Part shown: one piece after another, positions 8,903-20,829 of the stretch
Layout: every line of letters starts with the position of its first letter
Numbering within the stretch: the first letter of the stretch is position 1
Assembly (NCBI RefSeq): GCF_010500615.1
Contig: NZ_JAAGNX010000003.1
Span: 62,001-126,000 of the forward strand
Source of the DNA: Oceanipulchritudo coccoides
Lineage (GTDB): Bacteria > Verrucomicrobiota > Verrucomicrobiia > Opitutales > Oceanipulchritudinaceae
DNA length: 64,000 bases
Direction of reading: 5' to 3'
Translations under genes and position numbers: made by a program
The notes under the pieces: model-generated
What the model was told of the DNA's origin: nothing
Seen by the model: the letters and a program-made list of their open reading frames with translations, nothing else
The model's database searches: none

Positions 8903-9817
8903 ATGATCGGTGAACGACTCGAAGAAGCCCGTAAGCGCAAAGGTGTATCTGTCCGCGAGGCAGCCGAAGCTACCAAGATCCGGGGAGATTTTCTCCTCGC
9001 GATGGAGGACAATTCCTTCGAGATCGACTTGCCGCAGATTTATGTGCGCGGGTTCCTCAAGAACTATGCCCGCTTCCTTAAATTGGATCCGGTCAAGATT
9101 TTGACTGACTACGACGCCCACCAGCTGGGCCGTACCCAGCAGGAAGCCCACAACCTGCGAGTGGCCAATGAAAAGGAATCGCTTGGCCATGTTGAGTTAA
9201 AGCTCGAGGATGAGCCTTCTGATGGCCCACAGCACCCAGCCAATGAACGCGTTGTCGTCACCGAGGCTCCTGAAGAGGATGGTCCTGAGCCGGAATTGCA
9301 CTTTAGTTTGGATAAAGACCGTGGGACAGGCGGAACGGTGCAAAGCCCGCCTCCCCCGACGCTTGAGCGGGAAGGCACACGGCACGATCAGGAGTCATGG
9401 AATGAAAACAAGACCCTTTACATGAAAATCGGGATTGTCTTCTCCGGTATTCTTCTGGTCTCGATTATTCTGATTGTCCTCATCCAGCTTCTCAAGGGTG
9501 ACGACACCCCGGAAATCAACCCGGATCTGGCCCCCACGCAGACCACTTCGCTTCCCGCAACGCCCACCTCCACCGTGACAAGCGGCCAAGACACTATCAT
9601 CGTAACTGCTTCTGACAATGTGACCTTGATCGTCGAGCAGACAATCGATCGCAAGCGCTTGTACAGCGGTTCGCTGAATGCCGGTGAAACACTGTCGCTC
9701 GACAAGGAAGGTCCAGTCTCCATCCGCTTCACCAACGGTTCGGCAGTGACGATTGAGAAGAACGGCCAGCAATTCCGTCCGGGCCAACCCGGTGTGGGAC
9801 GCACCGTGGTCGAATAG
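8903..9817 (+). CDS. RodZ-like helix-turn-helix membrane protein
   Basis: A 304-residue protein with the RodZ layout. An N-terminal HTH_25 domain (about 1-75, starting IGERLEEARKRKGVSVREAA, with QIYVRGFLKNYARFL) is followed by an acidic, proline-rich linker. A single membrane helix lies near residue 175-197 (IGIVFSGILLVSIILIVLI). The periplasmic C-terminal part has a beta-rich DUF4115-like domain (about 235-300). RodZ links MreB filaments to the cell wall elongation machinery. The gene stands alone, divergent from tatD and convergent with rsmG. DUF4115 is weakly conserved here, so RodZ itself is likely but not certain. Confidence 0.83.
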   Translation: MIGERLEEARKRKGVSVREAAEATKIRGDFLLAMEDNSFEIDLPQIYVRGFLKNYARFLKLDPVKILTDYDAHQLGRTQQEAHNLRVANEKESLGHVELKLEDEPSDGPQHPANERVVVTEAPEEDGPEPELHFSLDKDRGTGGTVQSPPPPTLEREGTRHDQESWNENKTLYMKIGIVFSGILLVSIILIVLIQLLKGDDTPEINPDLAPTQTTSLPATPTSTVTSGQDTIIVTASDNVTLIVEQTIDRKRLYSGSLNAGETLSLDKEGPVSIRFTNGSAVTIEKNGQQFRPGQPGVGRTVVE

Positions 9818-9823
9818 CCGCGA

Positions 9824-10501
9824 TCAGCTTGCTTCCTCTTCAGGAAGTTTTGCCTTCATGACCTGTTCGCGAGTCAGGTGGACAATGTACTTCTCTGAAA
9901 AATACGGATCAGGAATCTGTTCCTCGATTGAATAAACTGCGTGCGGCTCAATCTCGAGGAGAGCAAGTTCCTCTTTGTACAAACTGCCTTTCCAATAAAG
10001 AACCCCATTCGGGATAGCAGCATCTCCGCCCGCGCGAATGTTATCCTGAATCCAGCCGATAAAGCGCGGTAGCGATGTCACAGCCCGGCCAATGATGTAG
10101 TCCCACTTGGACTCAAGCTTCTCCGCCCGCTTGTTGATGACCGTGGCGTTGCCCAAACCGATTGTGTCCACCATATCCTGAACAGCTTTCGCCTTCTTGG
10201 TAATGGAATCGCACAGGAAGACATTGGCTTTCGGGTAACAGATCGCCAGCGGCAATCCGGGCAAGCCCCCACCCGTGCCAACATCCAGGATCCGGCAACT
10301 GTCCCGGAATTGGACAAACTTGGTCAGGGCCAGCGAGTGGACCAGATGGTGCAGGACAAAGGCTTCCATGTCCTTGCGGGAAACAAGATTGATCCGTTCA
10401 TTCCATTCGCGGAAAGCCGTCTCAAGCTGGTTGAGTTTCTCCAGCCGGGCAGGAGCAATCTCAGGAAAGTGCTTTTCCAGCAGTGAATCCATACCGGGCA
10501 C
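9824..10501 (-). CDS. rsmG: 16S rRNA (guanine-N7) methyltransferase RsmG
   Basis: RsmG (GidB) methylates G527 of 16S rRNA. The 225-residue length fits the family. The SAM-binding motif is ILDVGTGGGLPGLPLAI around residue 68, followed by VFLCDSITKKAKAVQ and the RsmG-typical VINKRAEKLE and IIGRAVTSLPRFI. The start ATG at 10501 touches the stop of trxB, so the gene is the last of an operon miaB - membrane protein - trxB - rsmG. In many bacteria rsmG lies near the chromosome origin, which is of interest given the DnaA-like boxes 3 kb away. Confidence 0.94.
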   Translation of the reverse strand: MPGMDSLLEKHFPEIAPARLEKLNQLETAFREWNERINLVSRKDMEAFVLHHLVHSLALTKFVQFRDSCRILDVGTGGGLPGLPLAICYPKANVFLCDSITKKAKAVQDMVDTIGLGNATVINKRAEKLESKWDYIIGRAVTSLPRFIGWIQDNIRAGGDAAIPNGVLYWKGSLYKEELALLEIEPHAVYSIEEQIPDPYFSEKYIVHLTREQVMKAKLPEEEAS

Positions 10502-11434
10502 TTACTCTTGTTCGGCGAGCCAGCGCTCTGCATCGATCGCTGCCTGGCAGCCCATTCCCGCGGCCGTGATGGCCTGGCGGAAAACGTGGTCGGCACAATC
10601 CCCTGCCACATAGACACCCGGAATCCTGGTCTTCACCTGGCTCCCGCCCTCTGGAATAAAATATCCATTGTGGTCCGTCTCGAGCTCATTGGCAAAGGGG
10701 GCCGTATTGGGAATATGTCCGATTGCGATGAAAAAGCCCTTCGACTCCAATTCACTTTCCTCACCCGTATTGACATCCTTGATACGCGCGGCACGCATCA
10801 GGCCATCGTCACCAGCCAGCACTTCAAGCGGTACAGTGTTCCAATGCACCTCAATCTTCTCGTGGGCCTTCACTCGATCGGCCATGATCGAGGACGCTCG
10901 CAATTCGTCGCGCCGATGAAGGAGGTGAATCTTGCTACAGAAGTGCGTCAGGAACAAAGCCTCTTCACAGGCACTGTCGCCACCACCGACAACAATCACT
11001 TCCATGTCACGGTAAAACGCGCCATCGCAGGTCGCGCAGGTTGTAACACCCTTTCCACCAAACAGTTCCTTCTCGCCGGGAATGCCCAAGAGGCGCGGGC
11101 TAGCGCCCGTGGCAATAATAACGGATTTGGCCTCGAAGGTCTTTCCATCCTCGGCAACCAGCTTTTTCACATCACCCCCGAAGTGGACTGAGTCAATCCG
11201 GGCATATTCCGTACGGGTGCCAAAGCGCATGGCCTGCTTGCGAAGCTTGTCCATGAGTTCGAACCCATCAATGCCTTCTGGCCAGCCCGGGAAGTTCTCG
11301 ACTTCACTGGTTGTCGTGAGTTGTCCACCAGGTTGGGTCCCTTCGAGGACTAGAGGGTTCAGGTTGGCTCGAGCCGCGTAAATGGCGGCCGTTAAGCCGG
11401 CACAGCCAGTTCCGAGAATAATGATGTTTTCCAT
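10502..11434 (-). CDS. trxB: Thioredoxin-disulfide reductase
   Basis: A 310-residue flavoprotein that passes electrons from NADPH to thioredoxin. An N-terminal FAD-binding fold is followed by the redox-active CATC (Cys133/Cys136 in [11 protein letters not shown]), then an NADPH-binding [10 protein letters not shown] and the C-terminal FAD motif [24 protein letters not shown]. The first dinucleotide loop reads GTGCAG where most relatives have GSGPAG, so a cysteine replaces the usual proline. The gene is in the middle of a tight minus-strand operon with rsmG directly downstream. Confidence 0.95.
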   Translation of the reverse strand: MENIIILGTGCAGLTAAIYAARANLNPLVLEGTQPGGQLTTTSEVENFPGWPEGIDGFELMDKLRKQAMRFGTRTEYARIDSVHFGGDVKKLVAEDGKTFEAKSVIIATGASPRLLGIPGEKELFGGKGVTTCATCDGAFYRDMEVIVVGGGDSACEEALFLTHFCSKIHLLHRRDELRASSIMADRVKAHEKIEVHWNTVPLEVLAGDDGLMRAARIKDVNTGEESELESKGFFIAIGHIPNTAPFANELETDHNGYFIPEGGSQVKTRIPGVYVAGDCADHVFRQAITAAGMGCQAAIDAERWLAEQE

Positions 11435-11452
11435 TATATAAATAAAGAGATG

Positions 11453-11998
11453 TTAATAGAGAAATGCGCTAACTACCAAGGAGGAGCCCAATATGCTGAG
11501 GATTATTCCCAAGGAGCGCAAACGGGACCGGGAAATGAGCAGCCAATTCATCGTGTCGCGCATCTTGTAGGGCAATGTCCCGTAGACCAATGATAGAACG
11601 ATAAACAGGTATAAAATGGTCACCAGGACCAGTCGTTCCGGGATGTCATACAAACCAAATGCCGATTTGAGTCCGGTATTGGCTGCGAGAAGGATGATGA
11701 TCGCCACCCCTCGAACGGCCAGGAAATCGCGCACATAGAAGATCGAGCCAAGCAAGGTCGCCCCAAAAAGAAGCATCATAATCACCTTGTAATCGCCGAA
11801 GTCCGATTGCCCAAGCTGGGAAATCTTCCAGATGAACCAGCCACCCCCGATGATCATCGTGATAATCCCGGTCAGTCGATGTCGAGGAAAGGCCCGAAGA
11901 CAGGGCTCCAGTTTTCCGGGAACAGCCAGCAGGGAAATCCCCCCGAGAAGGAGGACAAGGGCGGCAAGAAGCGTGTAGGTAAAGAGCGATGGAATCAT
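11453..11998 (-). CDS. Multi-pass membrane protein of unknown function
   Basis: A 181-residue protein that is almost entirely hydrophobic. About six transmembrane helices can be drawn: 6-26, 42-60, 70-88, 93-111, 119-141 and 160-180. Short basic loops such as KMRDT and RSRLRS suggest cytoplasmic sides. No catalytic or transport motif is seen and the family is not recognised. It sits between miaB (17 bp upstream) and trxB (18 bp downstream) on the same strand, so it is probably cotranscribed with them. Confidence 0.82.
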   Translation of the reverse strand: MIPSLFTYTLLAALVLLLGGISLLAVPGKLEPCLRAFPRHRLTGIITMIIGGGWFIWKISQLGQSDFGDYKVIMMLLFGATLLGSIFYVRDFLAVRGVAIIILLAANTGLKSAFGLYDIPERLVLVTILYLFIVLSLVYGTLPYKMRDTMNWLLISRSRLRSLGIILSILGSSLVVSAFLY

Positions 11999-12015
11999 TT
12001 TCAGTGGCGTTAAAA

Positions 12016-13404
12016 CTAGTGAGAAAGGACAGCCGACTCGCTTTCGTCAATACCCGTGAGACATAACTCACCGGACAAGGTGGTGACAGTTGCCTTCGTA
12101 ATCCGAACAGGGACAATCTCCCCCACCAGCCGCGGAGAGGCCGGAACGATGACTTTCCGGTTGCCGGGGTTACGCCCCATGAACATCCCTTCGCCTTTCC
12201 GCGCAGGCCCTTCCAGCAAGACTTTCTGCACGGATCCCACAAGGGCTGAGTTTTTCTCAAGGGATGTCCGGCCAAGGATTTCCAACAGGACCTGGTTTCT
12301 CGATTCCTTTTCTTCAGCAGGAATGTCGTCACCCATCTCGGCTGCCTTCGTGCCGCTGCGTTCCGAATATTTAAAGATAAATGCCATATCGAAGCGAATC
12401 TCCTCAAACAGGCTGCGGGTGTCCTCAAATTCCTCATGGGTCTCACCGGGGAAGCCGACGATGATATCGGTCGAGAGACAGATGTCCGGACAGACTTCCC
12501 GTAACTGGGAAACTATTTCTGAAAATCGTCTCCGTGAATAGGGGCGCCGCATGCGCTTCAACATCTCATCTGACCCGCTTTGCAGGGGAAGATGCACATA
12601 CGGCATGAGCTTTTCCAGCCGGCCATAAGCCTCGACAAGATCCTTCTGGAATCCACGCGGGTGCGGTGAGGTGAACCGGATTCTCTCCAGTTCCGGGATT
12701 GCATTGACCCGCTCAAGCAACTGGACGAATGGACTGATGCCGCTTCGATAGGGTATTTGTCGCATGCCATAGCTGTTCACGATCTGACCCAGTAATGTCA
12801 CTTCCCGGGTCCCGGCAGCCACAAGCTCCTCAATTTCCTCGCAGATTGAATCCATGCTCCGGTAGCGCTCTGCTCCCCGGGTCTTCGGGACTATGCAGAA
12901 GGTGCAGTGCATGTTACAGCCCTGCATGATGCTCACAAACGAGGAAACCTTACGCTCTCCTTCCGTATGCTCGCGAATGGTTTCCTCAGAACCGCTTTCC
13001 TCTCCAAGGTCGACAATGGTGCTTGGACGAGGCCCAATGCCTTTCTGGCTGGCAATAAACCGGTCCAGCATCTCCGGTACACGGTGGAACTTCTGTGTGC
13101 CGACAAGTAAATCCAGATCCGGGAGGCGCTCCAGAAGATCCTCACCACGATTCTGTGCCATACACCCCATCACCCCGATGATGAAATTCGGGTCCTTGCG
13201 CTTTCGCTTGGCCAGATGTCCCGTCTTCCCGATGGCTTTTTGCTCAGCCTGGTCGCGGACAGCACAGGTGTTTAACAAGACCACATCAGCCGATTGCTCG
13301 TCGGCCACAATGGTATAGCCCCGGCCCCGGAGCTGGGCAGCTACCGCTTCCGAGTCGCGCTCGTTCATCTGGCAGCCATAAGTCTTGATATACACGCGAT
13401 TCAT
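12016..13404 (-). CDS. miaB: tRNA-2-methylthio-N6-dimethylallyladenosine synthase MiaB
   Basis: MiaB adds a methylthio group at position 2 of i6A37 in tRNAs that read U-initial codons. The 462-residue protein shows the MTTase domain (IKTYGCQMNERDSE, LLNTCAVRDQAEQKA, GVMGCMAQ) with three cysteines for an auxiliary 4Fe-4S cluster. The radical SAM motif is CNMHCTFCIVPKTRG, and a C-terminal TRAM domain covers about 380-450. Full length fits MiaB, and the R-S-M-D and early GCQMNE motifs separate it from RimO and MtaB. It is the first gene of the operon running to rsmG. Confidence 0.96.
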   Translation of the reverse strand: MNRVYIKTYGCQMNERDSEAVAAQLRGRGYTIVADEQSADVVLLNTCAVRDQAEQKAIGKTGHLAKRKRKDPNFIIGVMGCMAQNRGEDLLERLPDLDLLVGTQKFHRVPEMLDRFIASQKGIGPRPSTIVDLGEESGSEETIREHTEGERKVSSFVSIMQGCNMHCTFCIVPKTRGAERYRSMDSICEEIEELVAAGTREVTLLGQIVNSYGMRQIPYRSGISPFVQLLERVNAIPELERIRFTSPHPRGFQKDLVEAYGRLEKLMPYVHLPLQSGSDEMLKRMRRPYSRRRFSEIVSQLREVCPDICLSTDIIVGFPGETHEEFEDTRSLFEEIRFDMAFIFKYSERSGTKAAEMGDDIPAEEKESRNQVLLEILGRTSLEKNSALVGSVQKVLLEGPARKGEGMFMGRNPGNRKVIVPASPRLVGEIVPVRITKATVTTLSGELCLTGIDESESAVLSH

Positions 13405-13632
13405 TCGGGCGACAGGTTCATGCTTTCAGCCCAAAGGGGTCAAGCCTTGGATTTTGGTGGGTTGAAGGAACTTTCAATATAGGGAAGTTTCTTCCCAGCC
13501 TCATGGCCCTGCTAAATCCGTCTAGAAGTCTGTAGGGCTTGTTAAAAAGATTTAAAAAGAGCAATGCCAATGATTTGCGCTTGAGGGATTGTTGAAAATA
13601 AGGGAATATCACACGGAAATGGGGAATAGTTC

Positions 13633-14082
13633 ATGAAGACAGTAGATAAGTTATACACAAACAAAACAGGTGGTTTTACCCTGGTGGAGGTGATCATTGG
13701 ATCTGTTTTAATGGCAATCGTTTTCACGGCATCCTATGCTTCCTACTTCCTGGGGATGAACTTGGTTGAGGACGCCCGGGAAGAACTGCGGGCCTCCCAG
13801 ATTATTCAGAGCGAGCTGGAACGCATGCGTACCATGAATTGGGACGCGATCAATTCCGTCGCCCAAGTCACAAGGGTAATTCCGCAGGGTGACTTTATAC
13901 AAAAGTTTTCCGGCGATTATCGGGCCTACCGCGAAATCAAGGACATTGACGGACAAACCAACCTTAAGATGGTGCGTGTCTTCGTCTGGTGGACAAATGC
14001 CAAGGGCTTGAGGACGTATCAGGTTTTTAATACCATTGTGACCAAAGAAGGTCTGAATGACTACCATTACAGAAAGGTCTAA
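13633..14082 (+). CDS. Type IV prepilin-like (pseudopilin) protein
   Basis: A 149-residue protein with a class III signal: a short basic leader ends in G14, followed by FTLVEVIIGSVLMAIVFTAS, so a prepilin peptidase would cut after Gly14 and leave N-methyl-Phe with the conserved Glu at +5. The hydrophobic helix runs to about residue 37, followed by a globular region with the common pseudopilin phrase ELERMRTMNWDAI. It is the first gene of a plus-strand set of prepilin-like genes, probably minor pilins or type II secretion pseudopilins of the GspI/PilV type. Confidence 0.88.
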   Translation: MKTVDKLYTNKTGGFTLVEVIIGSVLMAIVFTASYASYFLGMNLVEDAREELRASQIIQSELERMRTMNWDAINSVAQVTRVIPQGDFIQKFSGDYRAYREIKDIDGQTNLKMVRVFVWWTNAKGLRTYQVFNTIVTKEGLNDYHYRKV

Positions 14083-14083
14083 A

Positions 14084-14671
14084 ATGAAAGCCTTCACAAA
14101 ATCCAAGGCCGGTTTCTCGCTTGCTGAACTAGTGATCGCCATGACGATCGCATCCTTCGTCTTAACAGCTTCATACGCAACTGTGATCAGCTTGGCCAAG
14201 GGCTCCCAGAGCATGATCAATTTCTCGGAGATGAACAACCAGACGAGATATGCGATTGAGGTGTTTGGTCGGGATTCCCGAATGGCCTCAAATGTGATCG
14301 CCGCTGAAACGACTACATTCACCAGCCGAAATTCTCTCTGGGATGAAACAACAAAGGCCTATCGGGATTATGAGGTGACTTACAAGTTCATTTCATCGGC
14401 TGGCACCTTCAAGAGGACGGTTTACGACGTTGCTTCAGGAGCCCTCGTTGAAGACAGAATCCTGCTCTATGATGTTCAAGATCTAAAATTTACCTATTAC
14501 AGCCTGATTAACCAGTCAAACCCGTTAGTCAGTCCGGAGACCACACGTCTCCTCGAAATCAAACACGTACAAGTGGAAGCAGAACTCCAGCGGGAAGTTT
14601 TGAATGTAACCAATACCAATTACATCATTTCAGCCCGCTTCATGTTAAGGAATAAAGATGTTAGCTCTTAA
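14084..14671 (+). CDS. Type IV prepilin-like (PilW/GspJ-like) protein
   Basis: A 195-residue prepilin-like protein. The leader MKAFTKSKAG is followed by FSLAELVIAMTIASFVLTAS, giving the Gly/Phe cleavage site and the Glu at +5. The rest resembles the PilW/GspJ group in length and in the phrase ARYAIEVFGRDSRMA-like NQTRYAIEVFGRDSRM. The ATG at 14084 lies one base after the stop of the preceding gene, so translation is coupled; an upstream frame extension from 14057 overlaps that gene and adds no leader-like residues. It overlaps the following gene by 14 nt. Confidence 0.88.
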   Translation: MKAFTKSKAGFSLAELVIAMTIASFVLTASYATVISLAKGSQSMINFSEMNNQTRYAIEVFGRDSRMASNVIAAETTTFTSRNSLWDETTKAYRDYEVTYKFISSAGTFKRTVYDVASGALVEDRILLYDVQDLKFTYYSLINQSNPLVSPETTRLLEIKHVQVEAELQREVLNVTNTNYIISARFMLRNKDVSS

Positions 14672-16307
14672 AAACAACACTCGCGGCTCAATCATGATTG
14701 CAGCCTTGATCATCACTTTGGTGACAGGGACCTTGGTCGGGCTTTTTCTTAAAACCGTCAGCCAGGAAGTGGCCAACACTCACCGGGCAAGGATGGGATT
14801 CCAGGCGATCAACCTCGCTGAAGCAGGCGTTGAATATGCCATGCATGGGATGATCGAGGATAACTTGGACACGGCCTGGACCTCAACCAGTGGAGGTGGA
14901 TACTATAAGGACAATTTTCCACACATTGATATTACCTCGGAAGCTAAAAATGATCAGGACTCCCGGCTATATCGGGTCCGTTCCAGTTTGAGAAATGATA
15001 ACCGCTCCCTGCGGGTATACTTGGAACCGGAATGGATCAATCCAGACGGTGATAAAGTTCCCGTCGTCATTTCCGAAGGATTGGTCACTTTGAACAATGG
15101 CATGCTCGTCAGGAAGCAAATCCGGGTTGAGATGGAGAAGGGATCTTCAAAGCCATGGAAGCGCGGATGGGGAAATGGTATTCTTGGCAAGGATAGTGTG
15201 ACCTTTGTTGGAGGGAACGTATTCGTGGATAGTTACAGCTCCTCGGCCGGTCCGTATGATGTGACTACAAACAGGCGCGACAATGGCTCTGTAGCTTCGA
15301 ACGAAGTTGTTTCAGGGGCTGTCTCCATCGGCAATGCAACAGTCGTCGGAAACGTGGCGACAGGTGGTGGAAAACCGGATATTGGTCCCAATGGTAGTAT
15401 CCGCGACCTCACTGACTATGAAAACGGCGTTACTGGGATCGACTGGGACCGGGTCGCACTCGATTTTTACGCTGATCTTCCCGAGCCTGAGCTCCCTACT
15501 CTGACGACTCCTCAAACCAGTCTGCCGAGCACTTTTAGTGCATCCACTTTGATTCCCGGCAGTTTGGCAGTCTCGCAATTGAAAGCTGAGTTTCCATCCC
15601 TGGAGTTCAGTACGAAGTCAGAGTCAATTGGTAAAGGGCTTAAGGTAGAAGTCATTGAGTTTGCGTACATCGATACCGATAATGACGGCACGTATGATAC
15701 GAGCTCGGAGATTAAATATGAAAACATCGCATTGGTGACTGAAGAGGCTTACAAGCTTACCGAAATTGATGTCCACAGCTCAGAACTATACCTCTTCTCA
15801 GGGGAAACACAGATCGTTGTCGACAACGAGGATATCAATACTCCAGCCGACACAATAATCAACGGGGGCATGCTCCTGGGCTCCTCGGCCAGTTTGGAAT
15901 TTTATCTGGCTGGCAGCCTGACCGTGACAGGCCCGGAAGCCGCCATGATCAATGATACGGGCCGTCCGCCGAATCTGCAGATTTACGTTGCCGAGCTAAA
16001 CTCGGATTGGGACACGAGCGTTTATATGGGCGGTAATGGTACTCTTTCCGGGGCGGTATATTCACCCAGTTCATCCCTTGAATTCAAGGGTGGCGGTGGT
16101 GGCGGAGACGTCTTTGGTGCTGTTGTTGGTGAAACCATCAAGTTCAGCGGAACCTACAAATTCCACTACGATGAGGATCTTGCCAATATCAATGACGATG
16201 ATGACGACGATGGCGATTTTGTCCCGGTTGTCACCGCTTGGCGGGAACTGAACTATGCTGGGGAACGCATCTCCAGTTGGGAAGACCTCAAGAAGTCCGG
16301 ATTGTAA
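14658..16307 (+). CDS. PilX-like pilus assembly protein with large passenger domain
   Basis: A 549-residue protein beginning with a PilX-type leader (NTRG before SIMIAALIITLVTGTLVG) and the helix continuation FQAINLAEAGVEYAMHGM, hallmark of PilX_N proteins. The long remainder is rich in Gly, Ser, Asp and beta-strand-forming residues, with a DNDGTYDTS segment that could bind calcium and an acidic run (NDDDDDDGD) near the C-terminus. PilX-like proteins prime type IV pilus assembly and can carry adhesive domains. The large C-terminal part is of unknown fold and is the interesting portion. Confidence 0.83.
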   Translation: MLALKNNTRGSIMIAALIITLVTGTLVGLFLKTVSQEVANTHRARMGFQAINLAEAGVEYAMHGMIEDNLDTAWTSTSGGGYYKDNFPHIDITSEAKNDQDSRLYRVRSSLRNDNRSLRVYLEPEWINPDGDKVPVVISEGLVTLNNGMLVRKQIRVEMEKGSSKPWKRGWGNGILGKDSVTFVGGNVFVDSYSSSAGPYDVTTNRRDNGSVASNEVVSGAVSIGNATVVGNVATGGGKPDIGPNGSIRDLTDYENGVTGIDWDRVALDFYADLPEPELPTLTTPQTSLPSTFSASTLIPGSLAVSQLKAEFPSLEFSTKSESIGKGLKVEVIEFAYIDTDNDGTYDTSSEIKYENIALVTEEAYKLTEIDVHSSELYLFSGETQIVVDNEDINTPADTIINGGMLLGSSASLEFYLAGSLTVTGPEAAMINDTGRPPNLQIYVAELNSDWDTSVYMGGNGTLSGAVYSPSSSLEFKGGGGGGDVFGAVVGETIKFSGTYKFHYDEDLANINDDDDDDGDFVPVVTAWRELNYAGERISSWEDLKKSGL

Positions 16308-16373
16308 AATCAAGATTGACGAGTGAGTTGACAGACGCGCTTGAGCCCCAAAGTATGGCGTTCAACCTTACAG

Positions 16374-16699
16374 ATGGGCTCAGAGCAAATTCATGTAGTT
16401 GATCCTTCCCTCTCCACCCTCGTAAAACTTTGGATTTTTGCGCTGGCTGGGCTGGCCGTGCCCTCGGGTATCGCCTATTTCTGGCCGGACATGAGCTGGG
16501 CCGGTCAAGCGGAGCGAGCTCTCGAAAATTCGATTGAAGAGGGTCAATGGCAGGATCCATGGAAACCGATTGACCAGAAGGCTTTCAGCTCGGGTTGGGT
16601 TCGCTGCACATCCCTTGAGGATGCTCTTGCCCTGGACCGGAAGGTGGACGATGGCCACCTTTATACAGGGAACTTGGTACTTTCGGAAGGGGGTCTGGC

Positions 16700-16715
<16 letters not shown>
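16374..16715 (+). CDS. Small membrane-anchored protein of unknown function
   Basis: About 113 residues from the preferred ATG at 16374 (a TTG 33 bases upstream is possible). One transmembrane helix at about residues 13-33 (VKLWIFALAGLAVPSGIAYF) is followed by a soluble part with several Trp (FWPDMSWAGQ, EEGQWQDPWKP) and a domain ending ALDRKVDDGHLYTGNLVL. The architecture fits an accessory protein of the neighbouring pseudopilin genes. It overlaps the next gene by 16 nt. Family not recognised. Confidence 0.7.
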
Positions 16716-19976
<3,261 letters not shown>

Positions 19977-20025
19977 TTATTCTCCGCTAGCAAGCGGTAC
20001 ACAAATTCAAACCAAAGGAAATTCA

Positions 20026-20829
20026 ATGAACCCCGAAACGTTCTTTACCCATCTATGGGAAGACTACATCCGGATGGCTCCAAGAGCCGCAAAAATTAAA
20101 CAGCTATTCGAAGAGCAAGGCGAAACTGTCCTGAACGACCATGTCGCCTTCCGCACATTCGGGCTGGACCCAATTGGATTGAAAACCTTGGAAAAACCAA
20201 TTCTGGCTCTTGGCTATGAACGCTTTGCGCCATACCGGTTTGAAGCGAAAAAACTCAATGCAATGGGATATCTGCATCCAAAACCGGAGTATCCGCGTAT
20301 TTTCCTCAGCGAGTTGGAAGTGGAAGCGCTGAGCCCGAAAGCACAATCAATTATTCAGGCTCTAGTCGGACAGATAGATGCTACTGTAGTGGAAAATGAC
20401 GACATTCTGTGGGCCGGGCCACTCTGGTCCCCCGTTGCTTACACAGACTATGAACAGCTCTTGGAGGAAAGTGAGTATGCAGCTTGGGTTGCTGCATTGG
20501 GCCTTCATGCCAACCACTTTACCATTGCGGTTAATCACCTGGAGAAGACCCCTTCGCTGGAAGCCGTGCTGGACTTTGTCGAATCGGCTGGCTACGCCAT
20601 AAACGAATCCGGAGGACGGGTGAAGGGAAGCCCGGATGTCTTGCTTGAACAAGGCTCCACGTTGGCTGACCGGATGGAGGTCAACTTTGCCGATGGAATC
20701 AAGCGCAGTATTCCCACCTGCTACTACGAGTTTGCCCGGCGCTACAAGGGTCCTGACGGGGCCTTGTACAATGGCTTTGTCGCGGCAAGTGCCGACAAGA
20801 TATTTGAATCCACAAATACGAAACAATGA
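20026..20829 (+). CDS. hglS: 2-oxoadipate dioxygenase/decarboxylase (HglS, DUF1338)
   Basis: HglS converts 2-oxoadipate to D-2-hydroxyglutarate, an end step of lysine degradation. The 267-residue protein starts at the ATG at 20026, preceded by AAAGGA. Upstream in-frame codons back to 19825 look noncoding. A VOC-like metal site can be drawn from His39 (NDHVAFRTF, with Arg43), His164 (ANHFTIAV) and Glu235 (YYEFARR), matching the His-His-Glu pattern of the family. The gene overlaps the saccharopine dehydrogenase gene by 4 nt, and the two-step context (lysine to aminoadipate to oxoadipate) supports the assignment. This short form resembles plant and bacteroidete DUF1338 proteins. Confidence 0.87.
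   Translation: MNPETFFTHLWEDYIRMAPRAAKIKQLFEEQGETVLNDHVAFRTFGLDPIGLKTLEKPILALGYERFAPYRFEAKKLNAMGYLHPKPEYPRIFLSELEVEALSPKAQSIIQALVGQIDATVVENDDILWAGPLWSPVAYTDYEQLLEESEYAAWVAALGLHANHFTIAVNHLEKTPSLEAVLDFVESAGYAINESGGRVKGSPDVLLEQGSTLADRMEVNFADGIKRSIPTCYYEFARRYKGPDGALYNGFVAASADKIFESTNTKQ

Noticed and set aside
10508-11191. 227-codon plus-strand frame in the trxB region
   Set aside because: Antisense to trxB, which has all its motifs.
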